A stretch of 36,245 nt of DNA, from contig CAZCGA010000057.1 in NCBI GenBank assembly GCA_964498075.1, positions 1-36,245 on the forward strand, given 5' to 3'. The notes below the pieces were generated by a model. It was not told where the DNA came from. It ran no database searches and was given only the letters and a program-made list of their open reading frames with translations. Numbering within the stretch: the stretch's first letter is position 1; each line of letters starts with the position of its first letter. The position numbers were made by a program, and so were the translations under genes. Source of the stretch: CAZCGA01 sp964498075 (GTDB lineage: Bacteria; Desulfobacterota; Binatia; HRBIN30). This document shows, piece by piece, positions 7,914 to 16,704 of this stretch.

Positions 7914-8994
7914 CGAATCCAGCGGCTCCGGTTACCCGAACCCGGCCCCCGAGGTCCCGAACCCGCGATGCGATCGACCACGGTTGTGGCGCACCGTGGC
8001 GGAACCCGACCCCGTCGTCGTCGATGTTGATGAGCACGTGCGAGTCGACGCTGCGGACGCGAATCATAGCCGACCGAGCTTGCGCATGGTGCCGCACGTT
8101 TGTGATGCCCTCACGGATGATCTGCAGCACCTGCTCGGCGAGATCGACCGAGCCCACGAACTCAGCACTGATGGATATCTGGGCGTCGATGGCTGCGCGG
8201 CCTGCCGCGGCCGTGACCGCCACATCTTGTCCGGCCAGCGAGCGCATGTATGTGCGCAGCCCGTCGTATTCGAGCTTCGTCGTCGCCTGAAGCTCCGCGA
8301 GATGACTCAGTACCTCCTCCACCTGGCCGCGTTGCAGCAGATGCTGACAGCTGGCGAGCCTCATATTGAGAGCCGCGAGCGCCTGCACGCAGCTGTCGTG
8401 GAGGTCGCGCGCGATCCGCTCGCCCTGCTTGGCGGCCACGACCTGAGAAGCCTTGGCTTCGAGATCCAGCCGCTGTTGCCCGAGGTAGCCAGCAAGGTAG
8501 CCTATGATTGCCAGGCACACCGGGCGCCAGAGGTAGGAGTGGACATTTCCCGGAGCCGAGATCAGCTCGAGACTGAGGTACAGTCCGACACTGACCGCGG
8601 TGACCAGCACGGTGCGGCGCAATCCGGCTCGAAGCCCCGAGATCAGCACGGCAAAGACGAAGACCCCGTAAAAGGGGCTCGCGGTCGTCTCCGTGAAGAA
8701 CAGAATCGCAGCGCCGAACAGTCCGTCACTCCAGTCCGTGATCCGGGCGAGCCGAGCCAGAGCTCTCTCGTTGTGGGTAACCATCCAAAGGATCGCCAGG
8801 CTGTAAACCAGGTGCATGACGGCCACTCCGAGCGCGTATGGGTCGATCGCAAGGGGATCTTTGGCGAACGGAACCCACAAGCTCCACGTCGGTCGCGTTG
8901 GATTGATGAGCACCGCCACGAGCACGACAGGCGAGAGCAGGAGTCGGCAGCGCGCGATGTTCCTATCGATTGCACCGAAGATTGTACATGTCAT
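7876..8994 (-). CDS. NarL-type membrane sensor histidine kinase
   Basis: 372 aa. The first about 175 residues contain several hydrophobic segments (for example LLLSPVVLVAVLI, ALGVAVMHLVYSLAILWMV, PVCLAIIGYLAGYLG) with no large periplasmic domain, so the signal is probably membrane-borne or intracellular. The HisKA_3 dimerisation domain has the phospho-acceptor H199 in ERIARDLHDSCVQAL. The ATPase domain has the N-box around N299 (EGITNVRHHAQ) and DDDGVGF at 325-331. The usual GLxGMxER G2 motif is replaced by SIASRVRDLGGRV, a recognised variation in this kinase class. The downstream regulator overlaps its 3' end. The signal cannot be read from the sequence. Confidence 0.92.
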   Translation of the reverse strand: MTCTIFGAIDRNIARCRLLLSPVVLVAVLINPTRPTWSLWVPFAKDPLAIDPYALGVAVMHLVYSLAILWMVTHNERALARLARITDWSDGLFGAAILFFTETTASPFYGVFVFAVLISGLRAGLRRTVLVTAVSVGLYLSLELISAPGNVHSYLWRPVCLAIIGYLAGYLGQQRLDLEAKASQVVAAKQGERIARDLHDSCVQALAALNMRLASCQHLLQRGQVEEVLSHLAELQATTKLEYDGLRTYMRSLAGQDVAVTAAAGRAAIDAQISISAEFVGSVDLAEQVLQIIREGITNVRHHAQARSAMIRVRSVDSHVLINIDDDGVGFRHGAPQPWSIASRVRDLGGRVRVTGAAGFGAHLAIALPQRV

Positions 8995-9236
8995 GAGAAG
9001 CGCCCCCAGTTCTTCGACTGCACAGAGTCCACGAATCAGCAGCCGCCCAAACGCCGTGACTACCCGTACCCAACACGAGGACAGATGCGTAACCGATGAG
9101 CTTCCTCTACCACCGCTAGGTTCGAGCCGTCAATCCGTAGAACTACGGAGAAATACGGAGTTTCCAGGACAGGGCAAGGACCGTCGTCATTGCAGAGCCC
9201 CGTCGAAGGGTGGCCGAAGGAAGGCCGCTACTGCCC

Positions 9237-9408
9237 ATGAACCTGAAGCTAACCTGGCGAATAAATTCGCGGCAACGAAAGGCACCCAAGTCGCCCTGCG
9301 GCGACTCCCCCCGCTCCTCCAGGTGGGGCGGGGAGCCCACGCAGGTGGGCTTGGGTGCTCTTGGTTGCCGCGGTTTCAACCGCCGGCGTGGGGAATCAAC
9401 AGGTTCAT
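9237..9408. repeat. 172-bp inverted-repeat element in the gap between two two-component operons
   Basis: It starts atgaacctg and ends caggttcat, exact complements. Inner arms ttcgcggcaacgaaaggcac (with cccaag) and cttgggtgctcttggttgcc pair with few mismatches. It contains two small perfect hairpins, gtcgcc-ctgc-ggcgac and gcccac-gcag-gtgggc. It lies in the 501-bp gene-free stretch 8995-9495; the rest of that stretch shows no feature I can support, but should contain the promoter of the 8994 kinase gene. Confidence 0.65.
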
Positions 9409-9495
9409 GGACCCTTCAAGCCGGCGCCCCGCCGGTCAGATCTCTCGGGGCGAGCGGGACGTGGCGGGCTCGCTCAGTCATTTCCTCACACGCTC

Positions 9496-10149
9496 TCAGT
9501 CCTCGAGCGTCAGGATGCCGCGCCGCAGCGCGTAGCGCACCAGGTCGGTGTGCGTCTCCAGGTTAAGCTTCCGCATGAGGTTGGCACGGTGCGACTCGAC
9601 CGTGCGCGGGCTGATGAACAGACGCTGTCCGATCTCGACGCTGGTCCGTCCTTCGGCGACCAGATGCAGGACCTCACGCTCGCGCGTGGTGAGCGTGTCA
9701 TACGGATCGAGCGCCGGGCTCTCTGCCTGCTGCACGTAGGCTGCAATGTCGCGCTCATTCAACGGCGGGCTCAGGTAACGCCGGCCGGCCGCGGCCTCGC
9801 GCACCGCGCGCACCAGCTCGGCGGCGTGCGATCCCTTGAGCACGTAGCCGAAGGCGCCATGACGCAGGGACTCGGCCACATACGCCTCGTTGGCGTGCAT
9901 CGAAAGGATGACCACACGTGTGCCGGGAATCCGGCGGCCCACCTGTCGCATGATCTCCAGACCGCTCAGACCGGGTAGCATCAGGTCGAGCACGAGCACC
10001 TGGGGGTGCAGGCGTTCGACCAGCGCAACCACCTCGAGTCCGTCCGCCGCCTCTCCGACGAGGCGGAAATCGGGCTCAGCTTCCAGGAGGCTGCGCAGTC
10101 CGAGGCGCACGACGGCGTGGTCGTCAGCCAGCACGATCGTGATGGACAT
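9496..10149 (-). CDS. NarL/LuxR-family response regulator
   Basis: 217 aa, a textbook two-domain regulator. The receiver domain (1-120) has D9/D10, phosphoacceptor D55 (VLVLDLMLPG), S84 and K106. The LuxR helix-turn-helix is at about 150-210 (LTTREREVLHLVAEGRTSVE, IGQRLFISPRTVESHRANLM). Its start lies 26 bp inside the 3' end of the large PAS kinase gene upstream, so translation is probably coupled and the kinase is its likely partner. It differs clearly from the regulator at 7233, so the two systems are not a recent duplication. Confidence 0.95.
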   Translation of the reverse strand: MSITIVLADDHAVVRLGLRSLLEAEPDFRLVGEAADGLEVVALVERLHPQVLVLDLMLPGLSGLEIMRQVGRRIPGTRVVILSMHANEAYVAESLRHGAFGYVLKGSHAAELVRAVREAAAGRRYLSPPLNERDIAAYVQQAESPALDPYDTLTTREREVLHLVAEGRTSVEIGQRLFISPRTVESHRANLMRKLNLETHTDLVRYALRRGILTLED

Positions 10150-12958
10150 CTACGTGCTCCTCCATGTGGCCGTTGATGGGTAGCTCAGCGCTCAAGCGCG
10201 TGCCGGCTCCGGGAGCCGACTCGATGGTGATGTGCCCGCCCAGAAGAACGGACCGCTCGCGCATCCCCGTCAGGCCGCCGGTGGGGCCGTTCGCCGACGC
10301 CCGCTCCGGGTCGAATCCCGCTCCTTGATCCGCGACCTGCACGTTCACCGTCGTGGAATCCGCCCAGGCGCGCACGGTCACCTGCGCCACGCCGGCGTGA
10401 CGCGCCACGTTGGTGAGCGCTTCCTGCACGATGCGATACGCGGCCGTCTCCACCTCGGGTGGAAAACGCCGGTCGAGCCCACTGTGCTCGACGGTGACCC
10501 GCACCGAGGTCTGAGACGAATAGCGCCCGAAGAGCCACAGCAGGGCAGGGAGCAGGCCGAGGTCGTCCAGCATGCCCGGTCGCAGATCGAGGGAGAGATC
10601 GCGCACCCGGGTGAGCAGGTCGTTCACCAGCTTGTGCAACTCGCTCAGCTGGGTCCGTGCCGCTTCGATCGGCAGACGCTCGACGGCGTCCAGCGCAAAC
10701 TTGAGACCCGTGAGTCCCTGCCCAATCTCGTCGTGCAGCTCGCGGGCGAGGTGGCGGCGCTCCGCTTCCTGCACTTCCAGCAGGCGGCGCGACAACGACT
10801 CGAGGCGCTCGCGTCCGGCGCGTACCTGCTCGAACAGCTGGCTCTTCTCGACCGCGAGGGCGATCGCGTCGGCGATCTGGGTGACGACGGGCAGCTCGGC
10901 CTGGGTCGCGCCCCCGAGCGTGCGCCAGGTGAGGGTCAGCATGCCAGAGACCGTTTCAGCGCCGCGCAACGGTAGGCTCAGTGCCGAGCGCATTCCATCC
11001 TTGTACAGCCGCTGCACGACCGGCGAATGCAGCTCGACGGCGAGGTCGGGCACCAAGTGCGGCCGCCCGACGAGTACGGCTGCCGCGGCGGGGATGTCGG
11101 CCAGGAGCAGGTGGCTGCCGGGGCCGACGTCGCTGCGGTCTTGATCGAGTGCTAGCACGGTGAGCCACTGGTACTGCTCGTCGAACAGCGTCAGGCTCGA
11201 TCGGTCGCAGCCCGTGAGGGCGCGCAAACCGGCCGCCGCGGCGGGGAAGGCATCGGCCACATTCAAATGCGCGTTGAGCGCGCGCAGAATGTCACTGACC
11301 ACCGTCACCTCTTGCCCGTGGCGCTCGGTGATGTCCTCGATCAGGGCCGACAGGCCGTCCTGCGACGGATAGGAGCGGACCTTGAACCAACGGTTCAGCG
11401 GCGCGTAGTAGGCCTCCACGTCCACCGCAATCCGTTCCGACATGACCTTCTGAAACTGCTGGTAGAAGACGGAGCCCACGGCTTCCGGAAACGCGTCCCA
11501 GATGTGTTTGCCGATCAGGTCTTCCCGGCTGCGTTGCACCAGCTGAGCGGCGCTGGGATTGACATAAGTCACCTGCCCGCGGTGATCCACGACATAGAAC
11601 GCATCCGTCATACTTTCGAGCATGCTGCGGAAGCGCTCGCTCAGCTCTTTGAGCTCAGCTTCCGCCCGCTTGCGCTCGGTGATGTCTTCGACCACGGCCA
11701 GGCCGTACTGCGGCTCGCCGGAGGGATCGCGCACCACCGACCCGGTGACATTCACCCAGACCAGCGAGCCGTCCTTGCGTACATGCCGCTTCTCCAGCGA
11801 GTAGGTCTGGACTTCGTTCGCCAGGGCGCGGCGGAGGTGCGCCAGGCTGTCGTCGAGGTCGGCGGGATAAGTGATGTCCTGAAAGCTGCGCTGCAGCAGC
11901 TCATCCTGGGTGTACCCGAGGATCTCGCAGAGCTTCTGGTTGACCAGGACCCAGCGGCCGTCTCTTCCCATCAACGAGACACCCACCGCCGCCTGGTCGT
12001 ACATGGCGCGGAAGCGCTGCTCGCTCTCGCGCAAGGCTTGCGCCGTCTGCTGGTGCTGGCGCGTCTCCTCCCGGAGCCCCAGATTCGCTGCAGTGAGCTC
12101 GGCGGTGCGCTGTTCCACGCGCGCTTCCAACTCGTCGTGCGCCGCGTGCAGTGCTTCCTCGAAACGCTTGCGGTCGGTGATATCGAAGGCGGTGCCCAGA
12201 ACTGCGGGGGCGCCGTCGAACTCGATCACGGCTCTGGTGTAGTCAACCCAGCGCTCCTCCCCGTGCTTGGTGACGATCTTGACCTCGTAACGGTTGGGCG
12301 CGTCTTCACCGCGCTGCCGTGCGATGCCGCGCCTCAGGACGAGATCGTGGAACTCCGGATGGATCACGTCAAACAAGCTCATTGTGAGCAGCTCGGCGCG
12401 GGTGTAGCCGGTGATCGCTTGCGCGGCGGAGTTCGCGTAGCGCACTTGCATCTCTCGATAGATGAACGTCGCTGTGGCGACCGTTTCTGCGAGGGTGCGG
12501 AAGTTGGCCTCGCTTTCGCGCAGCTCCGCCTCCGTGCGTTCACTTTCGGCGATCTGGGCTTGCAGGATGGCGTTCGCCCGGGAGAGCTCGGCAGTCCGCT
12601 CTTCGACGCGCACGCCCAACTCGCTGTAGGTTCGGCGAATCGCTGCGGTGAACCGGCTGATCGCCGTGGCAATCAGCACGAACAGTCCCACTCGCAGCAG
12701 GGTGATCGGGTCGGCGCTCCACGGCGGAAGGACGGAAGGGAGGAAGAGAGCGAGACTGATCACCGACGACAGCCCAATGGCGAGCAGCCCGGCGCCGAAG
12801 CCACCGTACCAGGCGGTCACCAACACGGCAGCGTAGGCGGTCAGGAAGGCGCTCGGGACAATCAGTGGGCCGAGCAGCAGCTTCACCAACGCTGCCACCG
12901 CACACGCAAGAATAGCCACGCCGTAGCGCCAGGCTGCAGAGGGTGTCAGTTGCCGCAT
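10124..12958 (-). CDS. Multi-PAS/GAF NarL-type sensor histidine kinase
   Basis: 944 aa. Residues about 10-105 form several membrane segments resembling the DUF4118/KdpD-type membrane region (SAFLTAYAAVLVTAWYGGFG). A coiled linker follows, then three PAS domains at about 150-265, 315-430 and 440-545, each ending near DITxRK/R. A GAF-like domain spans about 555-705. HisKA_3 has H742 in RRHLARELHDEIGQGL. The ATPase domain has N850 (EALTNVARHA), DQGAGF at 877-882 and GLTGMRER. Soluble PAS and GAF domains suggest sensing of an internal ligand, redox state or light; no cofactor residue (for example a flavin-binding LOV Cys) is evident. The downstream regulator overlaps its end. Confidence 0.94.
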   Translation of the reverse strand: MRQLTPSAAWRYGVAILACAVAALVKLLLGPLIVPSAFLTAYAAVLVTAWYGGFGAGLLAIGLSSVISLALFLPSVLPPWSADPITLLRVGLFVLIATAISRFTAAIRRTYSELGVRVEERTAELSRANAILQAQIAESERTEAELRESEANFRTLAETVATATFIYREMQVRYANSAAQAITGYTRAELLTMSLFDVIHPEFHDLVLRRGIARQRGEDAPNRYEVKIVTKHGEERWVDYTRAVIEFDGAPAVLGTAFDITDRKRFEEALHAAHDELEARVEQRTAELTAANLGLREETRQHQQTAQALRESEQRFRAMYDQAAVGVSLMGRDGRWVLVNQKLCEILGYTQDELLQRSFQDITYPADLDDSLAHLRRALANEVQTYSLEKRHVRKDGSLVWVNVTGSVVRDPSGEPQYGLAVVEDITERKRAEAELKELSERFRSMLESMTDAFYVVDHRGQVTYVNPSAAQLVQRSREDLIGKHIWDAFPEAVGSVFYQQFQKVMSERIAVDVEAYYAPLNRWFKVRSYPSQDGLSALIEDITERHGQEVTVVSDILRALNAHLNVADAFPAAAAGLRALTGCDRSSLTLFDEQYQWLTVLALDQDRSDVGPGSHLLLADIPAAAAVLVGRPHLVPDLAVELHSPVVQRLYKDGMRSALSLPLRGAETVSGMLTLTWRTLGGATQAELPVVTQIADAIALAVEKSQLFEQVRAGRERLESLSRRLLEVQEAERRHLARELHDEIGQGLTGLKFALDAVERLPIEAARTQLSELHKLVNDLLTRVRDLSLDLRPGMLDDLGLLPALLWLFGRYSSQTSVRVTVEHSGLDRRFPPEVETAAYRIVQEALTNVARHAGVAQVTVRAWADSTTVNVQVADQGAGFDPERASANGPTGGLTGMRERSVLLGGHITIESAPGAGTRLSAELPINGHMEEHVDVHHDRAG

Positions 12959-13072
12959 GCGATCGTCTCGGTGGCGGACGGTTCGGACGCAACGCGGCTC
13001 GCGTCCACCACACCGGATCCGCCGTTTGGCGCCGAATTATGGGTTAGCGTGAGGCGCGGTGTCAAACGCCAA

Positions 13073-14542
13073 TCAGAGAGTCCGCAGGTATTGCAGGAGG
13101 GTCCGTACGCCGAAACCCGTCGCTCCTCGCGGGTGGCAGGGGAAGGGCTTGTCGGCCATCACCGTGCTCGAGAAATCGATGTGTGCCCACGGCACGCCGG
13201 CGGTGAACTCGCGCAGGAAGAGTCCGCCGATGATGGTCCCGGCGCTGCCCTCCCCTGTGTTCTTGAGGTCCGCGACCGTGCTGTCGATGTCGGAGCGGTA
13301 CTCATTCACCAGCGGCAACTCCCACAGCTGCTCGCTGCAGGCCTGTGCGGCGGTGATCAGGGCCTGCACGAGCGCCGCGTCGGTGCCCATGATCGCCGCG
13401 ACCCGAGTGCCCAACGCCGTCCGCACGGCCGCAGTCAGCGTCGCCAGGTCGATGAGCACGTCAGGCTTGGCGGCCGCGGCATACGCCAGCGCGTCCGCGA
13501 GCACCAGACGTCCTTCGGCGTCCGTATTCAACACCTCGATGGTCTTGCCGTTGTGCGCGCGCACGACGTCGCCGGGCTTGATGGCACGATCACCCGGCAT
13601 GTTCTCCGTCGCCGGAACGTAAGCGCGGACCTCCACCGGCACGGCCAGGTCGCGGACCACGGACATGACCGCCAGCACAGCGGCCCCGCCGGCCATGTCA
13701 CGCTTCTGCGACTGCATGGCCTCCGCCGGCTTGATGGAGAGCCCGCCGCTGTCGAACGTGATGCCCTTGCCCGCGAGCGCGACGCGCGTGCGCGCGGTCT
13801 TCGATCGCGGCCGATACACCAGTTCGATGAACCGCGGCGGCTGCGCGCTGCCCTGGGCGACGCCGAGCAGTGCCCCCATGCCGGCGCGCCGGATCGCGGC
13901 GGCGTCGAGAATGCGCGCGCGCAGCCCTTGATCCCGTGCAATCCGTGTGGCTTCCGCCGCCAGATAGCGAGGCGTCACGACGGCGGCGGGCAAGTTGATC
14001 AGATCGCGGGCATAGCAGGTGGCGGCAGCGAGCCGGCCGCCGCGCTGCATGGCGGCGCGGGCGTTCGCCTTTTGGATGCCGCGCAGCGGCGTGATGACCA
14101 GCTGCCGCAAGCGGTTGCGCTGGTCGTCGACGCGGCTCTTCAACTGCGTGAAGGAGTACGCGCTGAGATGAACACCCTCGACGAGACGCTCCAGGCCGCT
14201 CGCGGTTGCCTGCTCAAGGACGAGCGCAACGCGTGCCGCCTTCAGCTCGCGGGCACGGCTGACCAGGACGTCTGCCAGCCGATACCAGGCTTGCGGCGTG
14301 GTTCCCGCGCCGATGCCGATCAGCAGCACGTGCCGCGCGGGCAGGGCACCGTGTGTTTGAAATACACCGACGTCGCCCTCTGCTCCGCGAAAGCCTTGCT
14401 GGCGCAGCTCTCTGACGAGCGCACCCCGCAGCTGGCGGTCGACATGCGCCGTCCGGCCGGACTGCCAATCCGTCCCGGCTGCGAGCACCAGCAGGTCGGA
14501 CCGAATGCCGGCCGGTCGTTGCGAACCGACGATGATCTTCAA
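13073..14542 (-). CDS. pepA: Leucyl aminopeptidase (M17 family)
   Basis: Cytosolic di-zinc/manganese exopeptidase that removes N-terminal residues from peptides; hexameric in the family. 489 aa, normal length. All active-site residues are present: K259 and D264 (GKGITFDSGG), K271 (LSIKPAE), D282 (KRDMAGGA), D341, E343 and R345 (NTDAEGRLVL). Each matches E. coli PepA with a constant offset of 11. The N-terminal domain is divergent, as usual. It begins 6 bp after the stop of the MaoC gene upstream, so it is probably the last gene of that transcript, though no metabolic link to fatty-acid degradation is obvious. PepA also binds DNA in E. coli; nothing here tests that role. Confidence 0.95.
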   Translation of the reverse strand: MKIIVGSQRPAGIRSDLLVLAAGTDWQSGRTAHVDRQLRGALVRELRQQGFRGAEGDVGVFQTHGALPARHVLLIGIGAGTTPQAWYRLADVLVSRARELKAARVALVLEQATASGLERLVEGVHLSAYSFTQLKSRVDDQRNRLRQLVITPLRGIQKANARAAMQRGGRLAAATCYARDLINLPAAVVTPRYLAAEATRIARDQGLRARILDAAAIRRAGMGALLGVAQGSAQPPRFIELVYRPRSKTARTRVALAGKGITFDSGGLSIKPAEAMQSQKRDMAGGAAVLAVMSVVRDLAVPVEVRAYVPATENMPGDRAIKPGDVVRAHNGKTIEVLNTDAEGRLVLADALAYAAAAKPDVLIDLATLTAAVRTALGTRVAAIMGTDAALVQALITAAQACSEQLWELPLVNEYRSDIDSTVADLKNTGEGSAGTIIGGLFLREFTAGVPWAHIDFSSTVMADKPFPCHPRGATGFGVRTLLQYLRTL

Positions 14543-14548
14543 CGGCGG

Positions 14549-14986
14549 CTACGCCCGCGACGGCAGCTCGGCCTTGAAGCTGCCTTGAATGGCGGCCTCG
14601 CCCTTCTGGTTCAACGCCAGCAGATCGCCTTCGATGAAGCGCTTGCCGCCGTCTTCGTATCTCTTCGTCACCGTGCCCTTGCAGGTGATCGTGTCGCCCG
14701 GCCACACGCGCGTGGCGAAGCGAACCTTGAACTTGCGCAGGTTCTCACGGCCCACGAAATCGGTGACGCATTTACTGACGAAACCCGCGTTGAGCATGCC
14801 GTGCGAGAACACCGTGGGCATGCCCGCCTTCTCCGCGAAGGTCTGATCGTGGTGCATCGGATTGAAGTCACCCGATGCGCCGGCGTAGCGCACCAGGTCC
14901 GTCCGCGTGAGGTTCTCGACGACGAACGCTGGAACCTCGTCGCCCTCTTTCACGTCTTCGAAGTAGAGCGTCTTTCTCTCTGCCAT
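14549..14986 (-). CDS. MaoC-like (R)-specific enoyl-CoA hydratase
   Basis: 145 aa from the ATG at 14986 (MAERKTLYFEDVKEG), chosen because GGAGAGGAG lies 6-14 bases upstream; an ATG nine codons earlier is less likely. Single hot-dog fold. The hydratase motif YAGASGDFNPMHHD gives D40 and H45, the Asp/His pair with the five-residue spacing of PhaJ/MaoC hydratases. It would hydrate 2-enoyl-CoA to 3R-hydroxyacyl-CoA, or dehydrate in reverse. It lies on the same strand as the acyl-CoA dehydrogenase and thiolase, which supports a degradation role. A HadB-like dehydratase subunit that needs a partner is an alternative. Confidence 0.88.
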   Translation of the reverse strand: MAERKTLYFEDVKEGDEVPAFVVENLTRTDLVRYAGASGDFNPMHHDQTFAEKAGMPTVFSHGMLNAGFVSKCVTDFVGRENLRKFKVRFATRVWPGDTITCKGTVTKRYEDGGKRFIEGDLLALNQKGEAAIQGSFKAELPSRA

Positions 14987-15090
14987 CGTTCTCTCCTCTC
15001 CGCGGCTTTGCACGTAAGCGCCGCCGCGCCACTGCCCGGGGCGATGCCCTAAATATAGGCGCTAACTTTGCCTCCAATACCTACCCGGGT

Positions 15091-15387
15091 TACGCCGAAG
15101 GCGTTGTGCGACATCGCCCAGGGTAGGCACAAAGACGGGCTTTGCACGCAAAGTCGTCGCGTCAACGCCCAGGGCGATGCCCCGGGCTGAAGTATGGTCG
15201 CCCCGTTGGGGCTGCTAGCCCTCACCAAGCTGAATCTGGATGCAAGCAGCCCCGAAGGGGCGGCAATCTCATAGCCCAGGGCAACGCCCTGGGCGACGCG
15301 CCGGTACCGACGCACTCCTGGACACTTTGTATGCAAAGCCCACAAAGACGCCAACCCTGGGCTATGTTGCGTAACGCCTTCGGCGTA
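15091..15387. repeat. 297-bp inverted-repeat element rich in cccagggc palindromes
   Basis: The left arm (tacgccgaaggcgttgtgcg, then acatcgcccaggg) and the right arm (ccctgggctatgttgcgtaa, then cgccttcggcgta) are complementary with few mismatches. Inside are gcccagggc-aac-gccctgggc and the pair gccccgttggggctgc / gcagccccgaaggggc. Such modules occur as dispersed palindromes in several high-GC phyla. It fills most of the 441-bp gene-free stretch 14987-15427 between the hydratase and dehydrogenase genes. Small open frames across it are repeat-derived. Confidence 0.7.
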
Positions 15388-15427
15388 TAGGATCTCGCCC
15401 TCCAACGACTTCATGCGCGAAGCCCCT

Positions 15428-16588
15428 CTACGCGCTGGCCGCTTGCTCGTCCGGCTGATCGAGGACCAACTGTGCCACCAGCTCACGATTCCAAGTGGCG
15501 TCGCCGAAGGTGACCTCGGAGCCTTTGGCGCGCTTGAAGTAGAGGTGCATGTCGTGCTCCCAGGTGAAGCCGATGCCGCCGTGGATCTGGATACCCTCCC
15601 CGCTCACGAAGCGGTACGCGTCTGAGCAGTAGGCTTTCGCCATGCACGCCGCGAGGTGCGCCTCCGGCACGTTGTTGGCCACCGCCCACGCCGCGTAGTA
15701 GGTCGCCGACTTGGCGCTTTCGGTCTGCACCATCATGTTGGCACACTTGTGCTGGATGGCCTGGAAGCTGCCGATTGGTTTGCCGAACTGCTCGCGTACC
15801 TTGGCGTACTCGACGCTCATCTCCAGTACTCTCTGCGCCCCGCCGCACATCTCGGCGCACATGGCGACCTTGGCGCGATCGATGAGGCGGTCGAGCAGCG
15901 GCCAGCCCTTGTCCGCTTCGCCGAGGATGGCGTCCTTGCCGACCTTGACCTTGTCGAAGGTCACCTCGCACAGCTTGCGGGTCTGATCCATTGTCTTGAG
16001 CAGCGCGATCTTGACACCGGGTTGCTTGGCATCGACGAGGAACATGGTGATCCCGTTCGTCCCCTTGCCCCTCGTGCGCGCCGGCACGATCAGCAGGTCG
16101 GCGTTGTGCGCGTCGTGCACGAACAGCTTGGTGCCCGAGAGCGTGTAACCGGCGCCCGCCTTCTTCGCCGGCATTGTGATGCCCTCGGCGTCCCACCGGC
16201 CGCTTTCTTCGACCTGCGCCAGCGTGGCTTTGAGTGTGCCGGCAGCGATCCCTGGCAGGTACTTCGGCTTCTGCGCGTCCGAGCCGCCGAGATCGACGGC
16301 CAGTCCGCCGAGGATGACCGTGGCGAAGTACGGTCCCGGCATGACGACGCGACCCATCTCTTCCAACACGACGATCAGGTCGACCATGTTCAGTCCGGCG
16401 CCACCATGCTGCTCCGGAAGGATGAGCCCGGTCCAACCGAGGCCGGCCATCTTCTTCCACTGATCTTCGGAGTAGCCGGTGTCGTCATCCATCATTTTGC
16501 GGACGTAGGTCATGGCACACTCGCTCTGCAGAAACTGGCGAGCGCTCTGCCGCAGCATTTCCTGTTCTTCACTGAATCCAAAATCCAT
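15428..16588 (-). CDS. Acyl-CoA dehydrogenase (FadE-like)
   Basis: 386 aa flavoprotein of the acyl-CoA dehydrogenase family, catalysing alpha,beta-oxidation of an acyl-CoA and passing electrons to ETF. The start has a strong GGAGG seven bases upstream. It begins MDFGFSEEQEMLRQSARQFL (N-terminal helical domain), has the middle beta domain with AQVEESGRWD and YTLSGTKLFVHDAHNAD, and the C-terminal helical domain with REQFGKPIGSFQAIQHK and IQIHGGIGFTWEHDMHLYFK. The last motif is typical of the actinobacterial and steroid-degradation FadE branch. The catalytic base cannot be placed with certainty by eye. The substrate is unknown; gene neighbours point to a medium- or long-chain, branched or ring-bearing CoA ester. 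Confidence 0.93.
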   Translation of the reverse strand: MDFGFSEEQEMLRQSARQFLQSECAMTYVRKMMDDDTGYSEDQWKKMAGLGWTGLILPEQHGGAGLNMVDLIVVLEEMGRVVMPGPYFATVILGGLAVDLGGSDAQKPKYLPGIAAGTLKATLAQVEESGRWDAEGITMPAKKAGAGYTLSGTKLFVHDAHNADLLIVPARTRGKGTNGITMFLVDAKQPGVKIALLKTMDQTRKLCEVTFDKVKVGKDAILGEADKGWPLLDRLIDRAKVAMCAEMCGGAQRVLEMSVEYAKVREQFGKPIGSFQAIQHKCANMMVQTESAKSATYYAAWAVANNVPEAHLAACMAKAYCSDAYRFVSGEGIQIHGGIGFTWEHDMHLYFKRAKGSEVTFGDATWNRELVAQLVLDQPDEQAASA

Positions 16589-16611
16589 TCATCCTCCAAT
16601 TTGCTTCTTCT

Positions 16612-16697
16612 CCCTCTCCTTTTAGGAGAGGGCCGGGGTGAGGTCTCTGCTTGGCGCGACGCAACCTCTCCCTAGCCCTCTCCTACGAGGAGAGGGG
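16612..16697. repeat. Paired CCCTCTCCT hairpins between thiolase and dehydrogenase genes
   Basis: Two perfect 9-bp hairpins share the same arms: CCCTCTCCT-TTT-AGGAGAGGG (16612-16632) and CCCTCTCCT-ACG-AGGAGAGGG (16676-16696). Between them, ggggtgaggtctctg and gcaacctctccct also pair partly. They begin 8 bp after the thiolase stop, so they could attenuate transcription into the dehydrogenase gene; as a dispersed palindrome, that effect is only inferred. Confidence 0.65.
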
Positions 16698-16704
16698 ACC
16701 TGAG

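Noticed and set aside
11267..15052. 1261-codon plus-strand open frame
   Set aside because: It is antisense to three well-supported genes (PAS kinase, pepA, MaoC) and has no recognisable motif; high GC keeps the frame open.
15049..15486. 145-codon minus-strand open frame upstream of the MaoC gene
   Set aside because: It lies almost entirely in the 15091-15387 inverted repeat and overlaps the end of the acyl-CoA dehydrogenase gene.
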